Part shown: in pieces, positions 26,336 through 36,040 of the stretch | How the letters are laid out: every line of letters starts with the position of its first letter | How positions within the stretch are numbered: position 1 is the stretch's first letter | Origin: Aquimarina muelleri DSM 19832 | GTDB taxonomy: Bacteria > Bacteroidota > Bacteroidia > Flavobacteriales > Flavobacteriaceae | Direction of reading: 5' to 3' | DNA: 64,000 bases | NCBI RefSeq assembly: GCF_000430665.1 | Contig: NZ_AUML01000033.1 | Span: 1 to 64,000 of the forward strand | Translations under genes and position numbers: made by a program | Notes under the pieces: model-generated | What the model was told of the DNA's origin: nothing | What the model saw: the letters and a program-made list of their open reading frames with translations, nothing else | Databases searched by the model: none

Positions 26336-28061
26336 TTATTGAGGGTAATACTATTTTCATTTTAGTACCTTTATTAAGTTTACTTTTCACTATTAAGATA
26401 CCATTGTTTTTTCTAATTAATGTTTGGCAAAGCAATAGACCAAGTCCTATACCTTTAGATCTATCTATTTTATCAATAGAAATGTCTCTTAAATTATTAA
26501 TTTGTAAAACTTTTTCTTCTGTAATCCCTGCACCAGTATCTTTAATCACAATGGTACATTGATTTTTAGAGACTATTTCTGCTCTTACAGTTATTCTTCC
26601 TTTTGTTTTGCTGTATTTTATAGCGTTATCAAAAATATTTCTAAGTACAATTTTTAAAGACTCTTTATCTACTTTTATTAAAATTTTATCATTTAATTTA
26701 TTGTGAAATGTAATTTCCTTAATTTTTGCTATACTTTCAAAGTTATTCCATGCTTGTTCTACAAGAGACCGTAATGGGTATGTATTTTGATTAAAAACTA
26801 ATTGGTTACTTTGTTCTAGTGACCAATGAAGTACATTGTTTAATAAATGAAAAGTATCTTCTGTAATTGCTATTGCTTCATTTGTTTTTGCTTTAATACC
26901 TAAAATATTACCATTTTCAATCTGATTTATTATGTGTTTGTGTTGTTTTTTTAAAGCATAAATAGGAGAGCGTAAATCATGAGAAACTACAGAAAACAGA
27001 TAATCTTTCGTTTTATTTGCAATTTTCAATTCCTCTCTTTGATGTGTAATAAGCCTGTTTTTTATAATTACCTTTCTATAGAAATAGATTAGAAAACCTA
27101 TAAAAGTGATCAAAACAGATGTACCTATTATTAAGTTTCTTCGTTGTGTGTTTTGTTGTTTTAGTTTTTGGTCTTGTAAGAGGATTTTTTTTTCTTTTTG
27201 TGCTATAGCGAATTGTTTATCACGTTCCGTGAGTTCCCATATTTTATCCCTATTCCAAATAGAATCTTTCCATTTGCTATATTCAATATAATACTCGATA
27301 CTTTTTTTATAGTTTTTTTTGTTTTTTTCAACTATCGCTAAATTTTTAGAGGTGTTTTGTTTTAATTCAAGATTTGAAAAAGACTTAGCTAGTTCATACG
27401 TTTCCTTAAAAATAGAGATAGCTATTTCATCTTTATATTGATTATAATAAATATTAGCTAACTCCATTTTATTTGTGATAATTTCTAAAGTATCTGTTTT
27501 ATGAATCAGTTCTAATTCCTTATCAAAGTATTTTTTTGCATTAATATAATCTTTCTTGTGTAGATAAGAAAGACCTAGGTTATGATATCCATTTTTTTTG
27601 AAAATAACATCGGTGTATTTACTGTTTTTATTCCACTTTAAGTAATAATAAATAGCACTATCATAGTCTTCAAGTATAAGATGTGTTTGCCCTAGTTTTA
27701 GGTTTTTTAAATTTTTAAACCCAGAAACATTAGATATAGCATGAAAATTTTGTAATGCTTTTTTGTGTAGCCTTTTATTGATAGCGCTTACTCCTTGTAT
27801 ATAGTTTAAAAGATCTAGTTCTTCCTTTGATGAAGCTTCTAAAAGCCCTTTACTGCTATATACATAGCATGAATCAAAAGCTTTGTTTCTATAAAAATTA
27901 AAAGCTTTACAAAAAGTTTTTTTGGTGTATGTATCGCATATTTCTTTTCCCTTATTATAAAGTGTTTCTCTGTCTGTCTCTAGGGGTACTTGATAAAAAC
28001 AGATATTAAATAATGTTACTAAAAAAGAAAAAGAGGGTATTAAAAGTGATTTATTGATCAT
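26325..28061 (-). CDS. TPR-containing sensor histidine kinase
   Basis: 578 residues. An N-terminal hydrophobic segment and ~270 residues of TPR-like helices (for example YHNLGLSYLHKKDYINAKKYFD near 159-180) are followed by a membrane helix at about 310-328. A HisKA domain has phosphoacceptor His361 (VVSHDLRSP), and the HATPase domain has GAGITEEKV and KGIGLGLLLC. This is a HisKA/HATPase type, not HisKA_3. It overlaps the 167-residue upstream gene by 11 bases and the LytTR regulator by 11 bases, so all three are one operon. The TPRs probably face the periplasm and sense an unknown signal. Confidence 0.9.
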   Translation of the reverse strand: MINKSLLIPSFSFLVTLFNICFYQVPLETDRETLYNKGKEICDTYTKKTFCKAFNFYRNKAFDSCYVYSSKGLLEASSKEELDLLNYIQGVSAINKRLHKKALQNFHAISNVSGFKNLKNLKLGQTHLILEDYDSAIYYYLKWNKNSKYTDVIFKKNGYHNLGLSYLHKKDYINAKKYFDKELELIHKTDTLEIITNKMELANIYYNQYKDEIAISIFKETYELAKSFSNLELKQNTSKNLAIVEKNKKNYKKSIEYYIEYSKWKDSIWNRDKIWELTERDKQFAIAQKEKKILLQDQKLKQQNTQRRNLIIGTSVLITFIGFLIYFYRKVIIKNRLITHQREELKIANKTKDYLFSVVSHDLRSPIYALKKQHKHIINQIENGNILGIKAKTNEAIAITEDTFHLLNNVLHWSLEQSNQLVFNQNTYPLRSLVEQAWNNFESIAKIKEITFHNKLNDKILIKVDKESLKIVLRNIFDNAIKYSKTKGRITVRAEIVSKNQCTIVIKDTGAGITEEKVLQINNLRDISIDKIDRSKGIGLGLLLCQTLIRKNNGILIVKSKLNKGTKMKIVLPSISAT

Positions 28062-28554
28062 CTACCCGAACTGTAGTTACTGTACCTCGGTCTGTTTCTG
28101 GATCTAAATTAATGTCATGTATAATAATCCCTTCTACAGACTGAAATTTTTCGGCTAATAGCTTATATTCAAATTGAATATGATATAAATTATAATGGTC
28201 ATGTACCGTATTATCATGGTCATATACAATATTAAATACACGACATAATAGGGTACCATTATTTTTAGAATTAGTTATAGCTGTATCTATATTATTTACA
28301 CCTGTATAACTTAAAAAAAGCTTTTTTTCTTCATCCAAATATAAGCCACTTTCTAGAGGTATTTCTGAAAGACTTTTTGGGTTTAGTGGTATATAAGACA
28401 TAATATTTACAACATATGATTTCCTATTAATACTTTTATATATATTTACAACAGGCTCGTTAGAAATGTACTTAAGAGAAATAGGAATCTCATTTATCTT
28501 TTTACAAAAATTTAACGTTAAATGAATACCTGCTATCGTAGTTTTACTGCTCAT
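28051..28554 (-). CDS. Hypothetical protein in two-component operon
   Basis: 167 residues, no signal peptide, no membrane helix and no recognised domain. It is a mixed alpha/beta protein with a His/Asp-rich middle (VYDHDNTVHDHYN near 109-121). It is first in the operon and overlaps the kinase start by 11 bases, so it is translationally coupled to the kinase. It may modulate kinase input; nothing more can be claimed. Confidence 0.6.
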   Translation of the reverse strand: MSSKTTIAGIHLTLNFCKKINEIPISLKYISNEPVVNIYKSINRKSYVVNIMSYIPLNPKSLSEIPLESGLYLDEEKKLFLSYTGVNNIDTAITNSKNNGTLLCRVFNIVYDHDNTVHDHYNLYHIQFEYKLLAEKFQSVEGIIIHDINLDPETDRGTVTTVRVDDQ

Positions 28555-29266
28555 TGCACAATGTATTTAAATCAGTTATTTGTAAAATTACGATAAAATA
28601 CTTATTCAAATACTATACTCCACATGTTTTGATACTGTTGAAAAATAAAAGTTTTATAGATAAAGAAAGAAGGTTCTTGATTTGAATTTTATAGAATACT
28701 AAAAACCAGTTTTACTCTGTGTTTTTTCTATAAAATAAAAAGGTTTTATTTATAATAGCTTGTATAAAACCTATGTATTATTTTTTGTTATAGTTTGATA
28801 ACCAATTTTAAAAATTTCATAATACAGATAAAAATATTTCTAAACTTTTTAACGATTATTACTATTGTTTTGCTTTATGATTAAAACGGTAAAGATGTTT
28901 TTGACAAAAAATGCAAATCATAATATTTTTCTTTCCTTATAAAATGCATCCATACCATATTTATATACGTTCATATCTTAATTATATACGAATAAGGAAT
29001 AAGTTGTTTTTTACATCTTTATGATGCCTAATTTTATAGTGTAGATAGGGTGTTGAAGTAGGTAAATAATAATTATAAAATCTATTTTAAATACAAAGCA
29101 GCCTATTAAAGAGTATTAACTTTTAAGCCTAAAAACTATGATAAGAGCACCAGCATAAAGAGATTATAAAATTATTAAATAAAATTTATATAGGTGGTAG
29201 TTTAGATAAAATCGTTAGACAGAATGCCGAGCCTATACCATAAACTATAATTAAAAAGAAAACATT
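28555..29266. other. Intergenic region before the 29-39 kb locus
   Basis: About 710 bases without a supported gene. A hairpin AGGTTTTAT...ATAAAACCT lies at 28741-28772, and the rest is A/T-rich. This is probably the promoter region for the + strand locus and for the - strand two-component operon. Confidence 0.45.
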
Positions 29267-29479
29267 ATGAGTAAATTACATTTTTATGAAAAAAGTAGTA
29301 AAGTAGCCGATGGAGACGGGACTTTAAATAATGCAGGGTTTGATGCAAAAATAACTTGGGGGAGTGTTGAAAAAGGACATACTTATGAAGTTAAACAAGG
29401 ACAAAAACCATCAGGTGATTCCTATCCTTGTATTGCAGGAGGAACTAAAAATGATACTGCCAAATTCGGCCCGAAATAA
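29267..29479 (+). CDS. Small hypothetical protein at start of tail-collar locus
   Basis: 70 residues, hydrophilic, Gly/Lys-rich, with no signal peptide or membrane segment. It contains KSSKVADGDGTLNNAGF and ends with GGTKNDTAKFGPK. No family was recognised. It is the first gene in a run of small proteins on the + strand, with 182 bases before the next gene. The start ATG at 29267 is the only one in frame near an A-rich leader. It could be a small structural or substrate protein of the locus. Confidence 0.45.
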   Translation: MSKLHFYEKSSKVADGDGTLNNAGFDAKITWGSVEKGHTYEVKQGQKPSGDSYPCIAGGTKNDTAKFGPK

Positions 29480-29661
29480 AAAGTTATATAATCATTATTT
29501 ACACAAATTAATATGTAGGGACATAATGAATTTATAATACCAAGATATGGGGCGAATTCACTAAAAAAATTTTTAAAAAAATCTCTAAATATTAATAGAA
29601 TAAAAGAATTAATAATTCTACAGAATAAAAAATAAATTAAAAACTAAAAATCATCATAATC

Positions 29662-30282
29662 ATGGACAAAATTAAATTAAACTTCATTAATCAATCAGCA
29701 GACACAAATAATAGTAGTGTTGTGATCTTTCAACAAAATGTAGCCGAAGATTTTGGAGAAATAGCTATTGCGTGGAAAGTGATCCAAAACTGTGGGCGAT
29801 TAGACAATCACCCTTTTAATTATCCAATGAGCTTTGACGTGTCGGCAAGTGATTCATACGGAAACTACACTCCTCAATTAACTGCTTCTAATGGAGAGGC
29901 TTTTGATATGGTTAAAGATACGTCAGGAGATATACTCCAGCTATCCTCAGTTCCCGCTACTAGTGCTAACGAAGTCGAGGTAAGAAATAATTTAGCGACA
30001 GGAGCTATCAATGCAAATTGTTATAGAGACGGAAAACTATTGGCGGCTAAAACTGGTTTGGCTCCTGGACAAAAAGCAGTTTTCGAATTTCAACCAAAAA
30101 TTTATATCGGAGTCGTTTCACAAATAGAAGAAGGAGATGTAATGAACTCGGCCATAATTTCACAAATCAATTCACAAATCAATTTATTCGGAATTACAAG
30201 TGCAGATATTGTAATGACAGGAGGAGGTCCAGGTAAAAATTCGGTTCCCTTTAATTTTACTCTAGAAAACATCAATAAATAA
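29662..30282 (+). CDS. Unknown family protein, member 1 (tail-collar locus)
   Basis: 206 residues, no signal peptide, predicted mostly beta-strand with an Asn/Ser/Thr-rich N-terminus (NFINQSADTNNSSVVIFQ) and a C-terminal TSADIVMTGGG...FNFTLENINK. It is a close paralogue of the gene at 31041-31655 (near-identical beginning, middle FPPKIYIG-type block, and end). The 200-residue protein at 32214 is a distant third member. Lack of a signal peptide suggests a cytoplasmic or particle-borne product. No named family was recognised. Confidence 0.7.
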   Translation: MDKIKLNFINQSADTNNSSVVIFQQNVAEDFGEIAIAWKVIQNCGRLDNHPFNYPMSFDVSASDSYGNYTPQLTASNGEAFDMVKDTSGDILQLSSVPATSANEVEVRNNLATGAINANCYRDGKLLAAKTGLAPGQKAVFEFQPKIYIGVVSQIEEGDVMNSAIISQINSQINLFGITSADIVMTGGGPGKNSVPFNFTLENINK

Positions 30283-30294
30283 TAGAGTGATATT

Positions 30295-30332
30295 ATATAA
30301 AGAGGTATAGTATCAAAATTATACCTCTTTTA
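30295..30332 (+). terminator. Terminator after unknown-family gene 1
   Basis: AGAGGTATA (about 30301-30309) pairs with TATACCTCT (about 30320-30328), followed by TTTT. It lies 15 bases after the stop at 30282, so part of the transcript may end here. Confidence 0.6.
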
Positions 30333-30509
30333 ATGTAGGGATATTTATGTTTGATAATAATTAGAAATTTTTGTCAAAACAAAACAAAGCTAAGGATACG
30401 AACATAAATAAGAATATTAATACAGATAAAATTGACTAGAGAACCTAGTGAATTATAAAAAAAAGTAATAGACAATGAAAAGTCTATTATAATTAAAAAG
30501 TAAAAAATT

Positions 30510-30815
30510 ATGGCAATACATTTAAACATTCAAAATAATAGTGGAGCAGCTCAAAATGTAACTGTTACCAATAATGAGGTTCCTTCTATTGTTATAACTG
30601 GCCCAATAAATGTTCCAGTAGGTGGACCTACGGATATTCTAAATGTACCAGAGGCTAATGTTACTTTAAAACTTATTTGTAACGGAAATGTCGGCCAGGC
30701 AGCAACTCTAAATGTTGTATATCATGGAGCAAGCTCAGTAGAGCAAAATTCTGATTGGAACCGACAATGGCACGTAGACGGTTATGTAACAGGCTTAATA
30801 TTAACATTAACCTAA
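30510..30815 (+). CDS. Small beta-rich hypothetical protein (tail-collar locus)
   Basis: 101 residues, beta-strand-rich, no signal peptide, ending in WHVDGYVTGLILTLT. It starts MAIHLNIQNNSGAAQN. No family was recognised. The gene lies between the two near-identical paralogues at 29662 and 31041, so it may have been enclosed by the duplication of its neighbour. Confidence 0.55.
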   Translation: MAIHLNIQNNSGAAQNVTVTNNEVPSIVITGPINVPVGGPTDILNVPEANVTLKLICNGNVGQAATLNVVYHGASSVEQNSDWNRQWHVDGYVTGLILTLT

Positions 30816-31040
30816 TTAAAGCAATTTTTTGCTATATTTTATGTAAATATAACCCCGACTTATAACCAATACTTGTTCTTTTATACTCTAGGCATACCTG
30901 AAAATCATGAATTTTTTACATAAATTTAAGAGTGTAAATGATATAAAAACATGTTCATAAATAGAAAATTTGTAGCATTATAAAGTATATAGTCAGGTAA
31001 AACATAAAATTAACTTTTAAAGCCAAAAATTAAGACAATC

Positions 31041-31655
31041 ATGAATGAAATTAAATTAAACTTCATTAACCAATCAGCAGACACAAATAATAGTAATGTA
31101 GTGATTTTTCAAAAAAACGTTGCCGAAGATTTTGAAGAAATAGCTATTGCATGGAAAGTGATCCAAAACTGTGGGCGATCCGATAATCATCCTTTTAATT
31201 ATCCAATGAATTTTGGTGTGTCGGCAAGTGATTCATACGTTCAATTAACTGCTTCTAATGGAGAGGTTTTTGATATGATTAAAAGTACATCAGGAAACAT
31301 ACTTCAACGCTCTTCATTTCCAGCTACTAATGCTAATCAAATTGAGGTAAGAAATAGATTGGTAGAAGAAGAACCTATTAAAGTAAACTTATATAAAGAT
31401 GGAAAATTATTTGCTGTTAAAAATAGTTTGTTTTCTGGACAAAAAGCAGTTTTCGAATTTCCACCAAAAATTTATATCGGAGTCATTTCAGAATTAATAG
31501 AAGGAGATGTAATAAACTCGGCCATAATTTCACAAGTCAAATCACAAATCAATTTATTCGGAATTACAAGTGCAGATATAGTAATGACAGGAGGCCCAAG
31601 ACCAGGTGGAAATTCATTCCCCTTTAACTTTACACTAGAAAATATCAATAAATAG
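31041..31655 (+). CDS. Unknown family protein, member 2 (tail-collar locus)
   Basis: 204 residues, paralogue of the gene at 29662-30282, sharing LNFINQSADTNNS, VIFQKNVAEDF, IAIAWKVIQNCGR and the C-terminal ITSADIVMTGG block. Differences cluster in the middle (about 70-125), where it lacks the SYGNYTP insertion. The nucleotide identity of both ends is very high, so the duplication looks recent. It carries no signal peptide. Its start ATG matches the paralogue, with a similar A-rich leader. Confidence 0.7.
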   Translation: MNEIKLNFINQSADTNNSNVVIFQKNVAEDFEEIAIAWKVIQNCGRSDNHPFNYPMNFGVSASDSYVQLTASNGEVFDMIKSTSGNILQRSSFPATNANQIEVRNRLVEEEPIKVNLYKDGKLFAVKNSLFSGQKAVFEFPPKIYIGVISELIEGDVINSAIISQVKSQINLFGITSADIVMTGGPRPGGNSFPFNFTLENINK

Positions 31656-31729
31656 TTACATGTGTGTTAAACAAAGAGACACAAAATTTAAATAGGGTAT
31701 CTTTTTTAACGATTAATTTAAAAATAAAT

Positions 31730-32197
31730 ATGATGAATAATAATATTTGGTATACAGGAGATTGGAAACAACAAAATAATAAAGAAATCCCATATAACGG
31801 GGTTCAAATTAGAGCAAGAGCAAATTATACTCCAGTTACTAGTCCTCCTTCTTCACAAAAGTTGGATTCTGTTGATTTAGAAGTTGTAGATTTTACTAAA
31901 AACCCTGAAGGAGTTTCTAGCAGTATAGTTATTTATAAAACAGGTGTTTGGTTTGATATTCCAATTCCTGAAAATAACACAGTATCACCACCTCAACCTA
32001 ATACTGATTTTACAGTAATGGGTATTGATTATACTGGTTTGGGAAAATTACAATTGGAAGCCACTACCACAGGGATTTTTTTAAATATTCAATTTCGCTA
32101 TGGAATCCAGAGTAGAAGTAGAGAAGAATTGGGGTTTATTATGAAAATAAGCGAAGTCTATAATGAAGGAGAAGATCCTATTAAAGTATCTGGATAA
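31730..32197 (+). CDS. Hypothetical protein (tail-collar locus)
   Basis: 155 residues from the chosen start at 31730 (MMNNNIWYTGDW). An in-frame GTG at 31664 would add 22 residues overlapping the leader and is not preferred. It is beta-rich with a Pro/Ser/Thr loop (about 30-40), no signal peptide and no recognised family. It ends 16 bases before the ATG of the next gene at 32214, consistent with an operon. Confidence 0.55.
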   Translation: MMNNNIWYTGDWKQQNNKEIPYNGVQIRARANYTPVTSPPSSQKLDSVDLEVVDFTKNPEGVSSSIVIYKTGVWFDIPIPENNTVSPPQPNTDFTVMGIDYTGLGKLQLEATTTGIFLNIQFRYGIQSRSREELGFIMKISEVYNEGEDPIKVSG

Positions 32198-32213
32198 TAA
32201 AATTAAATGAACC

Positions 32214-32816
32214 ATGTTTACTGATTTTTATGTTAAAAATTTATCTACTATAAATAGCTCTAATAAGGTTGTTTTTTTTCAGAAAACAACACCATCTAGG
32301 CTATTTGATATAACAAGTTTTACTAGTGTAGAAAATTGTCAATATAATTGGTTTCATAAAGTTAGAGTTTATTGGGATTTGAGTTTTCGCTTGGTATATG
32401 CATCAGGAGATATAACTTCTATTTACAATTTAAAAACTACCTATATCACACAACGTAAATCTTTTTTGATTTTTAAAGAAGGAATCATATCAGTACAACA
32501 AAGTTATAGAAACGGAAAACAAGTTGTTGATTTTGAACAAATAAAAGGCAATGGTTTTATAGCGGTACAATTTTATAGAGGAAATTTTCTTGTCGAGAAA
32601 CAATATTTTATAGAAAAACACCTTAGCTCTCAAATAGATACTACTATAAGTATTGCTTTACATCATCATAAAAAGATATCAAAGAACTTAGAATTTCAGA
32701 AAACGAAAACTATTTTAGATATTGATTTTACAAGTTTAAAATCGATAAATATAACTCTTAGCGGAAGTGAAAATAGAGGAAGTAAGATGTTAATTGATAC
32801 CTTAGTGAAATGGTAA
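32214..32816 (+). CDS. Hypothetical protein, distant member 3 of the unknown family
   Basis: 200 residues, no signal peptide. The N-terminus FYVKNLSTINSSNKVVFFQK parallels NFINQSADTNNSSVVIFQ of the genes at 29662 and 31041, with the same spacing to a conserved ENCQ/QNCG motif (near 42). The rest is diverged. It could be a third, older paralogue, but a profile search is needed. A dispersed repeat copy lies just downstream and separates it from the 958-residue gene. Confidence 0.5.
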   Translation: MFTDFYVKNLSTINSSNKVVFFQKTTPSRLFDITSFTSVENCQYNWFHKVRVYWDLSFRLVYASGDITSIYNLKTTYITQRKSFLIFKEGIISVQQSYRNGKQVVDFEQIKGNGFIAVQFYRGNFLVEKQYFIEKHLSSQIDTTISIALHHHKKISKNLEFQKTKTILDIDFTSLKSINITLSGSENRGSKMLIDTLVKW

Positions 32817-33163
32817 AATATGAATAGAAGAGGAGTTAAAAGCAAGTATATAAAATCTTATCTTATATTTTCATGAGAGTTGTTTTTTAATTTTAAAAAA
32901 AGAGAAAAGGCTTTTCTAACCAATAACCTTAGAGCAAATTCACGAGGTATGCTTCCGAAAATATATTTTGTTTTCGAGGCAAGCCTCGAGAGAATTACAC
33001 TCCACAATGTGGATTAAAATAGGCTAAGTTTTTATATTTTCTTAAAAGAAATTTTGCCAATAGATAGAGTATTCTTTCTTATTTTTTTATTGTTCGAAAC
33101 AGTTTTAGTTAAAACCTAATGTAAGACCATAGTTTACTATAAATATTAAAAAAAATAAGAACA
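32817..33163. other. Intergenic region between small genes and the large protein
   Basis: No gene is supported. It holds an AGAAAAG/CTTTTCT hairpin at 32903-32917 and repeat copy D. A promoter for the 958-residue gene may lie in 33020-33163. Confidence 0.45.
32921..33020 (-). repeat. Dispersed palindromic repeat, copy D (inverted)
   Basis: A full-length copy on the - strand: CAATAACC at the left, TTCCGAAAATATATTTTG and TTTCGAGGCAAGCC in the centre, and TCCACAATGTGGATTAAAAT at the right. It is in reverse orientation to copies A, C and E. Confidence 0.85.
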
Positions 33164-36040
33164 ATGGAGGTTAAAAGACATATATGGGAAGATAGAATAT
33201 TTCCTGACTTTGATGATAATTTAGTAATGCATTTCGAAATACCTATTTGGAATGACGAACTAGAATATAAGGTTTCTACTAAGGTGTTTTGGAATAAAAA
33301 TAAAGATGATAATTATATACCGAAAGAAATTTTTACGAATACACCTTGTGCTATAGAGTGTACTTTTAAAAACGGAATTATTATTAGAGGGACATTAGAA
33401 ATAAAAAAATTTAGTAGCTTTCATTCTAAAGACTCTTTAGGTATTTTTGCGGATTTTTATTATTATAATGAAGAAAGTACAAATTATATATGGCATACAG
33501 AGGGGTTTTTAGTAAGTTTTGATCCAAAAATCCCAATTCCACCAAATATTGAAGAAATAGATATAGGTAATACAGTCTCTGTTTCAGTAAATTCTTTTAA
33601 TGATTTATTTCCTTATATTTATCTTTCAGGTTGGCCAAAAATTACTGCTAGTGAAAGACTATTCAATTTTTTTTATTACAAACCGTTTACTTTAAGTCCA
33701 CCGATTTTTACTTTTTCGAATACATTAATTTCCCTAAAATCATTAAGCGATAGACAGGGGATGCAGACCGAATCTATTTCTTTTATTGAAGGAACACCAC
33801 CTTATCAATTTCAATATGTAAATAATGTAAATATATTAAAAGGATATATAGGAAACTTTAAGCCATTTTATGACTATTTGGCTAAAGAAAAAAACTTAAC
33901 ATTGGTTGTAGCACAAACCTGTACCTTTTTTAGTGTTGAAGTTGTCGATTTTCAAAAATATCTTAATAGCAAAACGTATCTAGAAAATAAAGAAAGATTA
34001 TGGGAGTCTTATTTTGCTTTGATTATAGAAATGGGGTATGAAAACGAGAATTTGATATCAATAATAGAGGTGTTAACACTATGTAATTTCTTGGAGATTG
34101 TTTTTGATAATGTAGATGACCATCAACTAGTTACAATACTTGAATCAGCTATGTTATTATCTTTGTTTAAAGCCACTATTGTTTTAGATAAAGATATATT
34201 TCCATTACCTCCTTATCAATCATCTCCTCCAGTTAGTACACCTAATATTATTTTACCCTATGCCATTGGAGATTTACAACTTGTAAAATATAAACTATTA
34301 CGTTACGAAACTGGAGAGTTAGCAAGTGTTACTAGTATAATGCCAGGCGAAAAAAGAAAACTAGTGAATAGAAAACTAGATCGAGTTATAGATAAAGAAG
34401 TGTCAAAAACCACCTCAATTACAGAATCTTTTACAGCTATTAATGAGAATAACAACGATTTTAATGAAGAGTTATGGAATACTATTGCAGAAACAACAGA
34501 AACTACTAATTATCCTGATCCAGGTTTAATTTCAACATATGGGCCACCTACAAATATTACAATAAAAGGAACCTATACCAAAACACATACAACTCAAACA
34601 CCAAACAAAAAACAACTATCGTCTTTTGCTAAAAAAGTCTTAAATAAAACCACACAACGATTATCTGAAAAAGTTAATAAAGTAAGAGCACATACTGAGT
34701 TGAAAGAGTTAGAAAACACCTCTGTTAGTTTAGTGAATAATAGTAATAATAAAGAGCCTGTATATGGGATGTATTGTTGGTTAAACAAAATTTACCAAAC
34801 TGAAGTTGTCAATTATGGAAATAGGATGCTCTTTAGTTTTATTATTCCTAACCCAGCTGCTGCTTATATAGAACAAACAGAGATTTTAAATGGCACTAAT
34901 TTTCAAGAGCCAAAATCGCTTAAGGATTTTAAAATAGAGACCTATCAGGATGTTACTAAAGATAATTATTTGTTAGTATCTCAATATTATCAATTGAAAA
35001 AATTTCCTTTATACCCACAAGAAAACATAGTAGTATCAGATGTTGTTACTTTATCACAAAGTAAGCTGATAACATTACCTGATTTGTATTTTGCCGATAG
35101 AGCAACTATAGAATATGCTTTTGGTTCAGGAACCACAAATACTACTGTTAGTGGTTTTTTAGGAGAGAACACATTTACCTTTAGTCAAGCAACATCTGTA
35201 ACTGGAACAAAAGAATTTAAGTCTTTAAATAAAGAACAAGGAAAAATTGCGGTTAGTACAGTATATAGTACTAGTATTCAGGTTTCTCCACCCAGCCCAG
35301 AAGCTGATTTTCAAATGGGGGTAAATATTTCCTGTACTCCATTACCACAAACTATTTTAGCTTGGCAAATAGAAATGTACCAGTTACTATATGAAGCCTA
35401 TACTAAAGAGATAGCGGTTTATAATTTGAAAATAGGAACATCAAACACCAAAAAAGAAACCGTAAACCCTTTATCGGAGCGATTGACAGTAAAATTAGAA
35501 TTAGAAAAAGGCATTCGAAAACAATTAATTCAAAATGCGTTGCAAACTAAAGGTCTTTCTATAAATAAAATCAATGCTGGTGTAAATGACAATGTTCAAT
35601 ACAATCAATCTGAGATAATACAATATTTAAACACAGCATTAGAATGGAATGAGATGTCTTATACTTTTTTTGATGAATATGATAATCAAAATGGTCTTTT
35701 TTCCGTTTCTTCTTTATCTCCAGATTTTTTTTCAGCATTTCTTAAAGCAGGTTACGCTAGAGTTATAATTCCAGTTTCACCTGAATTTAATTATGGATTT
35801 CTTTATTTCTTAAATACAGGGGTTATTTGGGATTCAAAAGATGATTTGGCGCCTTGTTTTGATGCCATAAATGATAACGGAACCATAAATCCAGATCAAC
35901 TATCTATTGTATATGAACTTAAAAAAACTTTTCATAAACCCAAGTGTTTTCCAGAAATAATTGATTCTTGGGAGGTACAAGTACCTACATCCATGCAAAT
36001 ACTTCAAAACAAAAAACATTTAAAAATAAAAGAATTATGA
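33164..36040 (+). CDS. Large hypothetical protein of the tail-collar locus
   Basis: 958 residues, no signal peptide and no membrane helix. The first ~330 residues are beta-rich and aromatic, a Ser/Thr-rich linker follows (about 420-460), and a central region (about 520-590) contains EPVYGMYCWLNKIYQT and NYGNRMLFSFIIPNPAAAYI. The C-terminal part (~700-900) is helical then beta-rich. No enzyme motif was recognised. The segment around 540-570 reminded me of large proteins next to MdpB-type collar proteins; that is a memory impression, not a search. Its TGA overlaps the ATG of the collar gene at 36037, so the two are translationally coupled. Confidence 0.75.
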   Translation: MEVKRHIWEDRIFPDFDDNLVMHFEIPIWNDELEYKVSTKVFWNKNKDDNYIPKEIFTNTPCAIECTFKNGIIIRGTLEIKKFSSFHSKDSLGIFADFYYYNEESTNYIWHTEGFLVSFDPKIPIPPNIEEIDIGNTVSVSVNSFNDLFPYIYLSGWPKITASERLFNFFYYKPFTLSPPIFTFSNTLISLKSLSDRQGMQTESISFIEGTPPYQFQYVNNVNILKGYIGNFKPFYDYLAKEKNLTLVVAQTCTFFSVEVVDFQKYLNSKTYLENKERLWESYFALIIEMGYENENLISIIEVLTLCNFLEIVFDNVDDHQLVTILESAMLLSLFKATIVLDKDIFPLPPYQSSPPVSTPNIILPYAIGDLQLVKYKLLRYETGELASVTSIMPGEKRKLVNRKLDRVIDKEVSKTTSITESFTAINENNNDFNEELWNTIAETTETTNYPDPGLISTYGPPTNITIKGTYTKTHTTQTPNKKQLSSFAKKVLNKTTQRLSEKVNKVRAHTELKELENTSVSLVNNSNNKEPVYGMYCWLNKIYQTEVVNYGNRMLFSFIIPNPAAAYIEQTEILNGTNFQEPKSLKDFKIETYQDVTKDNYLLVSQYYQLKKFPLYPQENIVVSDVVTLSQSKLITLPDLYFADRATIEYAFGSGTTNTTVSGFLGENTFTFSQATSVTGTKEFKSLNKEQGKIAVSTVYSTSIQVSPPSPEADFQMGVNISCTPLPQTILAWQIEMYQLLYEAYTKEIAVYNLKIGTSNTKKETVNPLSERLTVKLELEKGIRKQLIQNALQTKGLSINKINAGVNDNVQYNQSEIIQYLNTALEWNEMSYTFFDEYDNQNGLFSVSSLSPDFFSAFLKAGYARVIIPVSPEFNYGFLYFLNTGVIWDSKDDLAPCFDAINDNGTINPDQLSIVYELKKTFHKPKCFPEIIDSWEVQVPTSMQILQNKKHLKIKEL

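Noticed and set aside
35968-36036. Upstream start for the tail-collar gene
   Set aside because: It would overlap the end of the 958-residue gene by 73 bases and add 23 unconserved residues. The ATG at 36037 overlaps the stop as ATGA and gives a normal N-terminus.
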